Source: Hypomesus transpacificus (lineage: Eukaryota > Chordata > Actinopteri > Osmeriformes > Osmeridae). Taken from it: DNA of 64,000 nucleotides. Location: assembly GCF_021917145.1 (NCBI RefSeq), contig NC_061074.1, positions 8,185,485 through 8,249,484 of the forward strand. Direction: 5' to 3'. The position numbers and the translations under genes were made by a program. Below, piece after piece: positions 34,141 through 45,162 of the stretch (positions within the stretch are counted from its first letter, which is position 1; each line of letters starts with the position of its first letter). Under the pieces are notes generated by a model. It did not search any database. It worked only from the letters and a program-made list of their open reading frames with translations, and was not told where the DNA came from.

Positions 34141-34848
34141 TCAGGTCTGCTTTAGAATAGCTTCAATATTCCTAGACAAAAGAAAAGCACCTCTCCAGCT
34201 AGGATGGAGCCCGTCACTTTTCAACAAGCCAGGTTTGGCCCAGAAACGAGACCAATTATCTACAAATCCTAAACCCTGTTCTGAGCAAAAGCGAGCCAAC
34301 CAGCGGTTGAGAGAGACAAGCCTGCTGTAGATCTCGTCAGTCCCCCTAGCAGGTAGTGGGCCAGAGACTATTACTCGATGCCGACTCATCTTTTGAGCAA
34401 GGTCACATGCCCGAGCAATATTAACCTTCGTGACCTCTGACTGCCTCAGCCTAACATCATTGGTGCCGACATGAATGACAATATTCTCATACCTATCATC
34501 AGTGCGTGCGCCATGTGCCTTAGCTTGGGCATTTGCCTTAGCCCTAGTGCTAGCCAGCACCCTAAGATTAGCTTCTATGTCGGTAGCTCTGGCCCCAAGT
34601 ACACAGTAAACTGTCGCTGGTCCCTCCAATCTAATGTTACGAGTGATGGAGTCACCGATCACTAACGTCTGCGGAGTCCCACTCCCACCATGCTGCAAAG
34701 GTGAAACCGGTGGGGCTAAACTTGAGTCCTCACTCACGCTAGGACTCCCTGTCTGTGATGTTGCGCCAGTCGCATCTAAAGTTACTAGCATACGTTCTTC
34801 CTCAAGCGACTGAACGCGATTCTCTAATAGAGTCAACTTTTCGAACAA
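34141..34848 (-). CDS. LINE ORF1 with SGNH esterase domain (N-terminus lost)
   Basis: 235 codons. A coiled-coil-like start (LENRVQSLEEER) is followed by the three SGNH/GDSL hydrolase blocks: LVIGDSITRNIR (catalytic Ser), VGTNDVR (Asn) and SDGLHPSWRG (Asp-His). Esterase domains are known in ORF1 of CR1 and L2 LINEs. Upstream in the same frame a CPTC pair, perhaps the end of a zinc finger, is cut off at 34876. The catalytic residues are all present. Confidence 0.85.
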   Translation of the reverse strand: MFEKLTLLENRVQSLEEERMLVTLDATGATSQTGSPSVSEDSSLAPPVSPLQHGGSGTPQTLVIGDSITRNIRLEGPATVYCVLGARATDIEANLRVLASTRAKANAQAKAHGARTDDRYENIVIHVGTNDVRLRQSEVTKVNIARACDLAQKMSRHRVIVSGPLPARGTDEIYSRLVSLNRWLARFCSEQGLGFVDNWSRFWAKPGLLKSDGLHPSWRGAFLLSRNIEAILKQT

Positions 34849-34870
34849 AATGACACATGTAGGACATGTA

Positions 34871-34872
34871 GA

Positions 34873-34922
<50 letters not shown>
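34871..34922. repeat. (TC)n microsatellite before OR B3
   Basis: Pure TC run directly between the LINE and the candidate TATA box of B3 (TATAAATA, about 34933). Confidence 0.95.
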
Positions 34923-34926
<4 letters not shown>

Positions 34927-35058
34927 TAGGATATAAATAAACAGAAATCTGCATTTGTCTTGGCCAGTGCAAGGCCGTTGTTGACTTAATGTCTGTAATA
35001 CTGATGTAAAATACGATTTCCTATCTTCACTGGAATGCTTTAAAAAAGAAAATCTGAA

Positions 35059-35979
35059 ATGGAGAACTCCTCCGAGGTAACATGGTTTAAACTCACTGCT
35101 TACAGTGATATGGGGAACATGTCGCCCTTCTACTTCACCTTATTAATCCTTATGTATTTTTCTGTAATAATTTTTAATGGTCTCACAATAGGACTGGTGA
35201 TTTTTAATAGGAACTTGCATGAACCCATGTATTTTCTACTTTGCAGTTTGCTTGTGAACGAACTGTATGGCAGCACAGGGCTTTTCCCATGGCTGATTCA
35301 TAACATGCTCTTAGATGTTCACCACATTTCTAGATTCCATTGCATTTTGCAGATATTCTGTGTTCACACATATGCTTCTATTGAGTTCACAAATCTGGCT
35401 GTGATGGCATATGACAGATACGTGTCCATTTGTTATCCTTTGCGATACATTGAAATTATGTCTCCAATGCATGTATATTTGTTGATTGCATTCATCTGGA
35501 TATATTCATTTGGTAAGTTCCCTGTTTTACTCTCTATGACTGTTAAACTCAGTTTGTGTGGAAATGTAATTGCTAAGGTCTATTGTGATAATTATTCACT
35601 TGTCAAGTTGGCTTGTGAAGATACAACATTGAATAATATTTATGGAAGTTTTACAATGTTTTTATCGGTAGGCCTCCCATTGATTCTAATTATTTATTCG
35701 TATGCAAAAATTCTGAATATTTGTTCCAGTTCTTCAAAACAGTCACAGCAGAAAGCTCTTAACACTTGCATCCCACATCTTTTGTCGTTGCTGAATTTTG
35801 CTGTGGGCTGTTTATTTGAAGTGGCCCAAAATCGGTTTAACATGCAACATGTTCATGTCATGCTCCGGATTTTTCTGTCGGTTTACTTTTTGATGATCTG
35901 CCCTATTCTAAATCCCATCATTTTTGGGGTGAAGACAGCAAAGATTAGGGAATCTTTCAGAAGATTCTACATCAAATGA
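35059..35979 (+). CDS. Odorant receptor, subfamily B, gene B3
   Basis: 306-residue OR, very close to B1. Hallmarks are LHEPMY, MAYDRYVSICYPLRY, VYCDN, KALNTCIPH and NPIIFGVKTAKI. It lacks four residues near the N-terminus (ENSSEVTW against ENSSKLHVTW) and ends at YIK, without the LWP of B1. The coding frame is intact. Just upstream the pyrimidine-rich TTTTTTCAG acceptor of B1 is replaced by AAAGAAAATCTG, so splicing of a 5' leader may differ. The A receptor that partners B genes in U1 and U2 is missing here. Confidence 0.95.
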   Translation: MENSSEVTWFKLTAYSDMGNMSPFYFTLLILMYFSVIIFNGLTIGLVIFNRNLHEPMYFLLCSLLVNELYGSTGLFPWLIHNMLLDVHHISRFHCILQIFCVHTYASIEFTNLAVMAYDRYVSICYPLRYIEIMSPMHVYLLIAFIWIYSFGKFPVLLSMTVKLSLCGNVIAKVYCDNYSLVKLACEDTTLNNIYGSFTMFLSVGLPLILIIYSYAKILNICSSSSKQSQQKALNTCIPHLLSLLNFAVGCLFEVAQNRFNMQHVHVMLRIFLSVYFLMICPILNPIIFGVKTAKIRESFRRFYIK

Positions 35980-36539
35980 TGGCCTTAATTCATGAGAGGA
36001 CGCGACCATGTCAAAGTGGTTTTTGTTGAAATTTACAAAGCCATATAGCCGAGAGAGCTGATAACGGGCTGAAATCAATTTCAAGGGACCTGCTTTTTTA
36101 CTCTGCTACTGATGTATACAATCATTATCTTTACAATTTTTTATGTCTTATCATTGTTATTATGACTATACTAATGTAATCCTTAAAACTGTAGACAGTG
36201 ATGCAACTGTGTGATATATGTTTTTAATATATAATACGTTTCTATATTCCATGCATGTTAACAGCAAATAATGTCTATTAAATTAGGAAATGATTTGCTT
36301 GATTTTACTCCACCATCTAGTGTTACTTCCATCAAATTACAACCTATTCTGTTGGAAACATGCAGGTCTGTGCCCAAGTCTACTGTTGGATATAACAGCA
36401 TGTTCTGCTATATTTAAGAAATATTGTCTTTGTGTGGTTGAATACACACAAGCAAACATTTGTGTTCGGTCACCATGAGGAATTTGCCTATCCAAGAATA
36501 ATAGTCTTCATGCAACTATTGTAACGTAGCATAATTACA

Positions 36540-37330
36540 TGCGCAACTCTCAGACACCATGTTGCCAGTAACTTCCCATCCAGTAGAGGGAACCAAAGTT
36601 CCAGTGTTTGTTTCGTTGCTTGGCTTCTCTTGGATCAGTGCAGTATTTACAGTGTACAACAAGCCCAAGACCATGTACTTTGCAGTCAGAAGCGCTGGCA
36701 ACTGTGCAATGTGAAACAACTCTTGTGCCATTAGCAAGTCTGACAGAGAATGAGTTTTGATGAAAACGTTTCCCGCTCACCACACCGATCAATGTAGTCA
36801 CAAACACATAGTTCATCGGGTTAGGTATGTGCAAGTCAGTTACATGTATTCTCTGCCCATCCTTCCAGTTGACAATCTTAATAGGGTTAGAAATAGAATG
36901 GTGACTCTATTAGGACCACTAATGTTTTGCTCTTTGAACATTCTCTACCACTGTAGCATACCTTCGTGGTTTATTTGGCTTGTGGTATTACTTCCATCAA
37001 CAACACATTTTACAGTAGCAGTTGTTGCTAGAGTTCTGTATACTAACTACTTACCAGGTTTTATGGCTTACACATACAGTACATACTGATACTTATTGCT
37101 ATATTGGGATCGACCTCACAAAATTCCCTCAAATAGGCCGTTCACTTGCATCGGCCACTCATTGGGATCTCTGTTACCTATAAGGGATGTGACTGCATCT
37201 GTTGGCTACAGTGTCATACCTCCTGATGTGCATGTTCTATCTACACTAGTTTTACCCAAGGTAACCCTTTTAAACTCAGTCATTCCTGGAATTCGAACAA
37301 AAGGAGATAACAGTTTATTTGGTTGACTAT
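36540..37330 (+). pseudogene. Decayed odorant receptor E4
   Basis: The best-preserved C-terminus of the E relics. At 37268-37310 the frame reads LNSVIPGIRTKGDN, clearly derived from the TM7 motif LNPVIYGIRTKEI. Earlier pieces are FTVYNKPKTMY, MVTLLGPLMFCSLNILYHC and LPSTTHFTVAVVARVLY. Stops and frameshifts break it in several places. The MTTDHYVAICFP block of E2 is missing. Confidence 0.65.
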
Positions 37331-38711
37331 CTGTGATACTCGGACTAAAACGAGCACTGACAGGCCCGTTTGAGTAGACTACCCATTCTCAGATCAAATA
37401 TTGATGTCTCATCTCGAATATATATTTCCAACCGATACAGTAGGCAATCTGTAAATGAAACAGAAATATTTACATATGTCAATGATTATGTCGACCTATC
37501 TTTACCCCTTTACGTTTCAAATGAACTACATCTACAGTCTGCTCAAAGTCCTTGAACAAAACAAAATCGTATAGACATTAAACTGTAACAAAAGAACCAC
37601 GGTTGTTGTTGATAATTAGTGGTCATAGTAAGTCTAATTCCGAGTTGAAGGATAATTAGTCCCAAAGGTTGGGCCACACAGGCCTCCTAAAGGTCCACTT
37701 TAAACCTTACAGACCCTCTGGGTCTTACTACAAGTGTACTGCCACTGTGGATGCAGAAACTAAGGCTGGTCTCTGCTGACTCCTGTCCCTACGTCTCCAA
37801 TTAAAAACAATGACCAGCAGTAAACATGATGCAACATAACAACTTATTTACATCATATTGCAGTTTTAATGTTCATTTATTGCTGAAATGTGTTGATAAT
37901 GAGAATTATAACTTACAAATAAAACTTAAAAACATAGTTTAATGTCACTTATAAGTATATTGCATTAATAATAATACAAATAATCAAAGTGAATGAAGGG
38001 AGTACATTAATGTATTGCCTTCAAGCACTAGTAATTTGGGGATTGCTAAAATGTTTTGGAAGGGGGGGGGGGACACTTTTAGGAACATGTGGTGTAAGTC
38101 AAAATTATGTGGTCCAGTGACCAGACCAGATACTAAATTAGATTTGAAGTGTCAGGGGGAACATAAGGGTTTTCTCTGGAAGTCCCTGCATGAGGTCGGC
38201 CTACACAGGAAATAAATTGAAGAAGTTGTATAAAGCTGAGCTGTTGAATGCATTGATATGATTTTCAGTAAGTGCACTCTACATGAATACACTCAGACTG
38301 TACAATGCTATCTTACTGGCATTGATTTCATGCAACATGTAATTTCAATGTGTTACTACTAACACTTCAGCATCCGCACTCCATCAGGTAATTCCTTTCT
38401 TGTTCATATACAAAGGTACTTGCCATTTTCACAATACTTTTGAATTTTTAATAACTTTAAACCTGGTCTAGGCTTCCCACGTTGACTTAAGATACATTAG
38501 ATACCATAACTACTCCACGTTATTTTGTGCATGGAACGATGGGGATTAGATGCAAGATGCGTAGTTGTGAATGAACTCCAGACTATCACAAGTTATCTCA
38601 AAGGCCAAATCAGGTTTGATCAAGCCATCACATATTGCAACTGAAAACATTGTTGGAATGTCATCTGCAAATTTTTTCTCAGGTCTAAGTGAAACTGTCA
38701 CTTGCAGCAAC
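37331..38711. other. End of module U3 and leader of OR C1
   Basis: Up to about 38150 this matches the U1 right flank, including a G-run at 38062. After that the DNA is unique. A pyrimidine-rich acceptor (TTTTTTCTCAG) at about 38672-38682 precedes C1. Confidence 0.5.
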
Positions 38712-39662
38712 ATGCAGGAGGACTTGGTGTGGAATGCCTCCTACAGTGATTTCATCTTGAATGGATTCTCTGAACTAGGAGAGTGGAGACCCTTCCTCTT
38801 CGCTCCCTTCCTGCTCATGTTCTTACTGTCCCTTTCTGCCAACTCTTTTCTCCTGTTCATCATCATATCACAGAATACTCTACATACACCAATGTGTATT
38901 CTGATCGCTGGGATGGCTGTTGTAGATCTCATTCTCCCTGTGTTCTTTGTCCCCAACATGCTGTTCAGTTTCTTGCTTGACTGGAGAGGAATCTCTCTGG
39001 CAGGTTGTCTCGTGCAAATGTTCTGCATTCATTTCATTGGTTCATTTCAGTCAACTGTTTTGATGTGGATGTCACTGGATCGATATTTTGCTATTTGTAC
39101 ACCACTGTACTACCATAACTACATGACCATCTATAATGTTATGAAATATGTAATACCCCCCTTGATAAGAAATGCTCTTCTGATTATACAAATAGTTATT
39201 CTGGCTGGAAGATTGTCTTTTTGCCATACGAATGTAATAGACCACTGCTTTTGTGAGCACATGGCTCTTGTTCATCTGGCATGTGGGAGTATCTACATTG
39301 ACAACCTCACTGGGTTGCTTGCTGTTTTTCTTATTCCTACGGCTGATTTTATTTTCATAACTATATCTTATGTGATCATATTTGTGTCTGTGTTCAAATC
39401 CGGTAAGTCCCAAGTCAAGGCCATTAACACCTGTCTCACTCACATCATTGTAATGACTATGAGTTTAATAATTGCCCTGCTTGCCTTCATGTCATACCGA
39501 ATTAAAAACAATATCTCACAAAGTAGCAGGGTGTTTATAAGCACAATGTACCTGCTTTTCCCAAGTTGTTTAAATCCTATTATATACGGAATCAGAACTA
39601 AAGAAATAAGAGAACGTGCACTGTCGTGGCTACACTTCTCAAAAAGAGTTTCATGTCCTTGA
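38712..39662 (+). CDS. Odorant receptor, subfamily C, gene C1
   Basis: 316-residue single-exon OR. I use the ATG at 38712 (MQEDLVWNASYSDF) because it gives the normal OR N-terminus with an NAS glycosylation site, and because a splice acceptor (TTTTTTCTCAG) lies 29 bases upstream. The frame is open from 38571, but those 47 codons look like leader. Hallmarks are LHTPMC before TM2, Cys99, MSLDRYFAIC (120-129, an L in place of the usual A/T before DRY), HCFCEHMALVHLACG in ECL2, KAINTCLTH before TM6 and NPIIYGIRTKEI. Distinct from A and B, sister to C2. Confidence 0.94.
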   Translation: MQEDLVWNASYSDFILNGFSELGEWRPFLFAPFLLMFLLSLSANSFLLFIIISQNTLHTPMCILIAGMAVVDLILPVFFVPNMLFSFLLDWRGISLAGCLVQMFCIHFIGSFQSTVLMWMSLDRYFAICTPLYYHNYMTIYNVMKYVIPPLIRNALLIIQIVILAGRLSFCHTNVIDHCFCEHMALVHLACGSIYIDNLTGLLAVFLIPTADFIFITISYVIIFVSVFKSGKSQVKAINTCLTHIIVMTMSLIIALLAFMSYRIKNNISQSSRVFISTMYLLFPSCLNPIIYGIRTKEIRERALSWLHFSKRVSCP

Positions 39663-41487
39663 TAATGTATTGTATGTTGAATTGATTACGATATATTAAC
39701 TTATTTCTTGTTTGTATTACTCAACAATTACTGCATTTGCACTTTCACTGTATTTTGTAATGTTTTGCACTATGAGTATACTGCAGCCCTGGGATGTATT
39801 TTCAAATGCACTTTATAGCACGTATTGTATACAAACTGATAAGACTGTAACCTGTGTTATGTTACTTGTCCCGTTTGTTGCTTGTTAAAATCCAGACGAT
39901 AAAACAATTCTCACCACAAATGATGAAAGTTTTGGCATCTTTGAGTTATTTGAATTGCCTCAGTTAGCACACCTTAGGACAAAGCAGATTATCTAACCCT
40001 TATCTACCAACATAGCATATGTAGCATATAGTGCTGTTATATACTACACGCAGAGGACAATTACACAAGCTTAGCTTTATTGACGTCATCACAAACTGAA
40101 GCCCAGACTTCACCTCAACATCCCTGATTAGGTGAAGTAAGAAGTTTATGTTTATTTCGATTTTTTAAACAGACAGAATATTAAAATGGAATAGAAATGT
40201 TGTGAGATAGTGTGTTTCATTCACCCTTTAGATTAATTGAGGACAACTGAATACACTTCCACTTGTAGCCCTAGAGATACACTGTTACCCAGAGACGGGA
40301 TAATAAGTTTTACCTTTTTACTAACAATAACAATTACTTATTTACTGTATTTAAGTCAATTTTTCTGGTATCAGTACCTACTTCACTATTTATTGACTAT
40401 CTGGTTACTTTAACTCCTTAAATTCTTTACAGAAACGTCTATTATCTATATACACTGTTGTTACACTATTATTACACTGTTATTATAATTTTATTCCACT
40501 GTTGTTACACTGTTATGATGTTGTTATACACTGATGTACACTGTTATGTTGTTATTACACACAAATACAAGCTCCCTTATTTATTCAAGTAGAAAGACAT
40601 GCCTGATTTAAAGTGATCAATAGATGTCAGTATAGTCAAACAAAAATTCAAAAAAGCATTGGAAATGTAGTCCTATTTACAATGCGTCATTGAAATGATT
40701 GTGATATTTGTACTGTCAAAACCAACCAATTTGATTTGTATATTCATAAAGTTCGAAGGCAAAAACTTAACTTAACACAAAACAACACAAAAACTTAACA
40801 CATGAATCATACTTGCAACTTTCTAAAGCGAGTATATATTTGTATCGCTGACCTGTTTTCTAGGCAATTGCCAGTTGCAGTATATCAGGAAAGTTCTGGT
40901 TAAAACATGATGATGAAAATAACAAGACATGAATTAATGTGTATTTGAATACACAACGGATTCAATTATGATACCAAAACTGGAGAGCAAGATTCCTAAT
41001 TATAACCAACATAGAGTGCAAACAGAAAGTTATAATAAACAGTGAGGCCTATCAGGGGACTTCCTAAAAGTATACAGTATATAAGTAGTGAAGGACTTGG
41101 TAGGTCTATTAGGGTTAGACAGGGATAGAGTTGGAATTATTGCAGGAGGAGCTAGCAATGCCATAATCTTTAATACAATGGATGTGATTTAACAAACTTT
41201 GTTCAAAGTATGTTTATCTGGGTACAAGAAAAGGGATGCACACCTTGTTAGGTGAGTAATTAAATAAATGTTAGATTTCAGTCAAATACGTCTAGAATAT
41301 TATTTTGTAGAGGTTTACACTTAAAACCAACATCATGTTATTTTTCTTAAAAAATAGTTTCAAGATAGCAATGTAAAGACAACCGAATGTGAGTGAATGT
41401 GAAGAAATGTGTTGAAGTTGTATTTCTTGTAACGTTTCTTGTAACACTTGTTAATGTCACAGGTTAATCAAGAAGTTGACCAGCAGT
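39663..41487. other. Intergenic between C1 and C2
   Basis: No gene found. A low-complexity patch made of TGTTRTTACACT-like repeats occupies about 40440-40570. An acceptor-like TCACAG lies about 25 bases before the C2 start. Confidence 0.5.
40440..40570. repeat. Low-complexity tandem repeat (TTACACTGTTA-like)
   Basis: Loose repeats of ACTGTTGTTACACTATTATT-type phrases with a period of about 12-15 bases. Confidence 0.55.
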
Positions 41488-42447
41488 ATGCAATATTCAG
41501 GAAGGAACTTCTCCCACACAGACTTCGTCTTGAATGGATTTTCTGAACTAGCAGAATGGAGGCCATTTCTCTTTTTTCCTTTTTTCATCATGTTTTTGAT
41601 ATCACTTGCAGCAAATTCTTGCCTTTTGTTCATCATTATATCACAGAAATCTCTACACAAGCCAATGTTCATATTGATGGGGCTCATGTCAGGTGTGTTG
41701 GTGATCCAGCCTGTATTGTTTGTCCCTAACATGCTGCTAAACTTCTTATTCAATTTGAGAAGAATCTCTCTAGTAGGTTGTTTTGTGCAAATGTTCTGCA
41801 TTCATTTCATTAGTTCATTTCAGTCAACCATTTTGATGTGGATGGCACTGGATCGATACTTTGCTATTTGTACACCACTGCACTACCATAAATATATGTC
41901 TGTTCTCAGTTTTCAGAAATTTGTTGTGGCACCTGTGCTAAGAAATATCATCATGATTACTCTGCCCATCAGCCTGGCAGGAAAATTGTCTTATTGCCGT
42001 AGTAACGTACTGGAGCATTGCTTTTGTGAGTGTATGGCTGTGGTTCAGTTATCCTGTGGTGACACCACAGTCAACAATGTGGTTGGACTGCTGGCGCTTT
42101 TTTCCATCCCTGCCACAGACTTTCTTTTCATAACTACATCTTATGTAATAATATTTGTGACTGTCTACAAGTCTGGTACTTTGAATGTCAAGGTGCTGAA
42201 CACTTGTCTTACACATATTATTGTAATGAGTGTGTCATTAACTTTTGCATTGCTGGCTTTCTTGTCATATCGAATTAGGAATAATATTTCTCTGAGCGGT
42301 CGAGCGTTTTTTAGTACAATGTATTTGCTTTTCCCAAGTTGCTTCAACCCTATCATTTATGGTATTCGAACCAAAGAGATAAGAGTACATTTACATAAAT
42401 TAGTCACATGCAAAAATATTTTTAGTTGTTTTGTCAAAATGAAATAA
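41488..42447 (+). CDS. Odorant receptor, subfamily C, gene C2
   Basis: 319-residue OR starting at the first true ATG (MQYSGRNFSH). The upstream in-frame codons hold no ATG. It has NFS glycosylation, LHKPMF before TM2, Cys at TM3, MALDRYFAICTPLHY (119-133), HCFCECMAVVQLSCG in ECL2, KVLNTCLTH before TM6 and NPIIYGIRTKEI. Same block pattern as C1 but with many replacements, so the C1/C2 duplication is much older than the A or B duplications. The basic tail ends FSCFVKMK. Confidence 0.95.
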   Translation: MQYSGRNFSHTDFVLNGFSELAEWRPFLFFPFFIMFLISLAANSCLLFIIISQKSLHKPMFILMGLMSGVLVIQPVLFVPNMLLNFLFNLRRISLVGCFVQMFCIHFISSFQSTILMWMALDRYFAICTPLHYHKYMSVLSFQKFVVAPVLRNIIMITLPISLAGKLSYCRSNVLEHCFCECMAVVQLSCGDTTVNNVVGLLALFSIPATDFLFITTSYVIIFVTVYKSGTLNVKVLNTCLTHIIVMSVSLTFALLAFLSYRIRNNISLSGRAFFSTMYLLFPSCFNPIIYGIRTKEIRVHLHKLVTCKNIFSCFVKMK

Positions 42448-43643
42448 CATTTCAGTCATTTGGATACACCACACTTTTTTTTTAACGCAAATAATGTACT
42501 TTGAGCAAAAAAAATTAAAGTGCAACAGGTATAAGGAATGTATACAATTTATTTCCCCCCTCATCTTTCCCCTAACAAAAAATTTTAATATATAATTTTT
42601 TAACCCTACACACAAAGATTTAATTTTTATTTCTGTACCTTCTTGCTCAACTACACAACTCCTAATTGGCACACTGGTTGAAAGGTTACCAATCTCTCTG
42701 GGGTCATTATATTTTAATGTTGAGCCAACAATTTGTCCAGGAGTGCTAATTGGTTTGTCTGAGGTAATTTGCCTTGAGTCTAGAGGAGATCTTGCCATAC
42801 CTTGGCAGGTGTGTATTGGGAACAATTTAGTCTCTCAGTCAATTAGTGAATGGGGATCGTTATTCCTACCATGTGAGACCATCTCCAAAGCTTTAGACTT
42901 AGAGAAGCATAATTAGATTGGCTGTATTAATCAAATTAAGTCTGGATATTTCCTTAATCTTCAACCATTCTCAGGTAAATAATCCTTAAATTGTGATCAT
43001 ACGATATGAAAACTATTAAGTAATAAAACATAAATTCTAGAGTATTATTTTTCATAATACTAGAGTATTATTTTTTATAAATTCCAAACTCATTGGAAAA
43101 GACAAAGGCTAATGTTTTGGTAGATTCAAAAGCACTGTCCAGAAATCTGACAGAATACACAAATAAAGTTTTGGGAGGAATTTGGTGTTTTGGGGGCTTT
43201 TGAATGGGCTACATTAGGAAATACTGAGCAAGGATGAGAACTGTTGTGTATCCGTGGAAGACAGGAGAGAATTGTTAATGTCTGTTGGGACCACATTTTT
43301 TGTATAAAACGTAATGTGAAGGGAGTGAGTTCACTTAAGTGGACGGCTCTTTTACTGCTGACCAACCTCCAGACAAAGTTCGAGAATTATCCAAAGGGTA
43401 TGTGATTTAACAGCTATTGAAAATGTGACTTTATGAAGTAAATTCCTTTCTTAATTGCAAATCTTTGGGTGAATGTTTTACTCTAATGTAGGCTATATAT
43501 AGTAATGTGTATCTGTTGTATCTTGATAATTACTTTGCAGATGCTGTGTTTTTATGTCCTGTTTTGGTTTTTCCTTTGAATTGCTTCATATAGGTCGAGA
43601 AATAAACAACATTGAAAATAACATGATTGAAGATATTCAGGGA
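42448..43643. other. Intergenic between C2 and D
   Basis: AT-rich DNA without recognisable genes or repeats. Duplicated short phrase TAGAGTATTATTTTT at about 43038 and 43062. A good 3' splice site (TTACTTTGCAG) ends at 43540, about 100 bases before the D start. Confidence 0.5.
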
Positions 43644-44609
43644 ATGAACTTTTCACACACTAAGTTCATATTTGTGGGATTTCCAGAAACCTACAAGTAC
43701 AGGCATGTATTTTCTTTTCCACTTTTCCTTTCATACTTTATTATATTAGCTTGTAATTCAACATTGATCTATGTCATACGAATTACGGACAGTCTCCACA
43801 GCCCAATGTACATGCTAGTTGCTGGGTTATGTGTTGTTGATATGGTTGTAGCTACAACTATTATACCAAGTATGCTCCTAAGCTTCATTTTTGACTTGAA
43901 TGAAATTTCATTAGCTGGCTGTTTAACGCAAATGTTTTTTACACACTTCCTGTCCTCAGTTGAATCTACTATTCTACTGGCAATGGCTGTTGACCGATAC
44001 GTAGCCATATGTTATCCACTTCGTTATGCTGAAATCATAAACGCGTCCATGTTCTTTAAATTACTTGTTTTCACCGTCATAAGGAGTGGCTCTATTATGT
44101 TGACCCTGGTTGGACTAGCAGGTTCTTTGTCATTTTGTGGTTTAAACATCATCAGGCACTGCTACTGTGACCACATGGCTCTTGTTAGCCTGGCTTGTGG
44201 CAGCACTGCTAAAAATGATGCCATGGGCCTCGCTGTGATTGTATGTTTTGTGGGAATTGATATATCTGTAATCATCTTTTCATATGTAAAGATTTTGACT
44301 GCAGTCTTGAGAGCAGCAGTGGGTGAGGACAGGTGGAAAGCGTTCCATACTTGTGGCACTCACCTTATAGTAATGATGTGTTTTTATTTTGTGGGCAGTG
44401 TTACTTTTCTGTCCCACAACCTAAATATTCCTATTCCGACAGATTTAAACACCTTTTTAGGGGTGATGTACATTGTTTTTCCAGCAAGTATCAATCCAAT
44501 AATATATGGAGTCCGAACTAAAGAAATTAGAAAAGGTATTTTAAATATGTTTAGAAAAAGGAGAGTTAGCAAAATCTTTTCTGTAAGAATATCTAGTATT
44601 AATGTGTAA
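43644..44609 (+). CDS. Odorant receptor, subfamily D
   Basis: 321-residue OR from the ATG at 43644 (MNFSHTKFIF, NFS glycosylation). Another ATG seven codons earlier (43623) and one at 43554 are also in frame, so the exact start is uncertain. Hallmarks are LHSPMYMLVAGLCVVD, Cys at TM3, MAVDRYVAICYPLRYAEI (114-131), HCYCDHMALVSLACG, KAFHTCGTH and NPIIYGVRTKEIR. The pattern resembles class I (fish-like, OR51/52-type) receptors of tetrapods. It is the last OR before the arrb1 end of the cluster. Confidence 0.94.
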   Translation: MNFSHTKFIFVGFPETYKYRHVFSFPLFLSYFIILACNSTLIYVIRITDSLHSPMYMLVAGLCVVDMVVATTIIPSMLLSFIFDLNEISLAGCLTQMFFTHFLSSVESTILLAMAVDRYVAICYPLRYAEIINASMFFKLLVFTVIRSGSIMLTLVGLAGSLSFCGLNIIRHCYCDHMALVSLACGSTAKNDAMGLAVIVCFVGIDISVIIFSYVKILTAVLRAAVGEDRWKAFHTCGTHLIVMMCFYFVGSVTFLSHNLNIPIPTDLNTFLGVMYIVFPASINPIIYGVRTKEIRKGILNMFRKRRVSKIFSVRISSINV

Positions 44610-45160
44610 ACATTTCAATTCCTTTGGTTATTCTTTATATGATCAGTAAGACTTGTTTATATTTGAAACAAAGATGCTTCATCTTTTGAAATTATGTTTT
44701 GTATTATATTTAGGAAAATGTGTCTATGTAGTGGACGATTACTATATGACTTGCAATACTGTCAGTGCTTTTAAAAAGCACAGTGTATTATATATATATA
44801 TTTATATTTGTATTAATGGGTCACTTTTAGTTTGTGACATGACAATAAACTGCTATTTTACTGCTTTCTTTCCAAAGTTAGATCACACTCATATTTAAGG
44901 GATTTCGGAGCTGCAGATGAGACTACAACGTTTATAGGAACCACAGTTTACTTAGGTGGGGGGTGAAAACACAAAATAACCTTAAACATTTACATAAAGG
45001 AGAAATGTTGAGTAAAGGCAAATAATGATTTGTGTGGCACAACGAAAGAAAACTGCTCTCCTTCTAAGAGCAATATAAGAATTTCAGAATTGTGTTGTAA
45101 GCCTTGCTTAGAAAACATCAAAAAGCGAGGCAGCAATTAGAGGGGTAAGAGATGATTACA
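44610..45160. other. 3' flank of OR D, no gene
   Basis: AT-rich DNA. AATAAA at about 44845 could serve as a poly(A) signal for D. Nothing else seen. Confidence 0.4.
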
Positions 45161-45162
45161 TA

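Larger units (their letters stand above)
32104..34876 (-). mobile_element. L2/CR1-type LINE, internally deleted and 5'-truncated
   Basis: Read on the minus strand: an ORF1 remnant with an esterase domain, an ORF2 with endonuclease start and RT tail, and a long 3' UTR ending in AGGGCTATACAAATAAATTT followed by GATTT. It sits between the U3 flank and the (TC)n tract of B3, replacing about 70 bases of the U1-type sequence. A 5'-truncated relative of its 3' end lies in an arrb1 intron (52630-52758). Confidence 0.85.
30221..38150. repeat. OR module U3 (B3 + decayed E4; A gene absent)
   Basis: Similarity to U1 starts abruptly near GATTGACTTTCC (U1 about 12007) and runs to about 38150. It is interrupted by three insertions: a MITE at 30248, a hAT at 30435 and a LINE at 32104. 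Confidence 0.75.
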
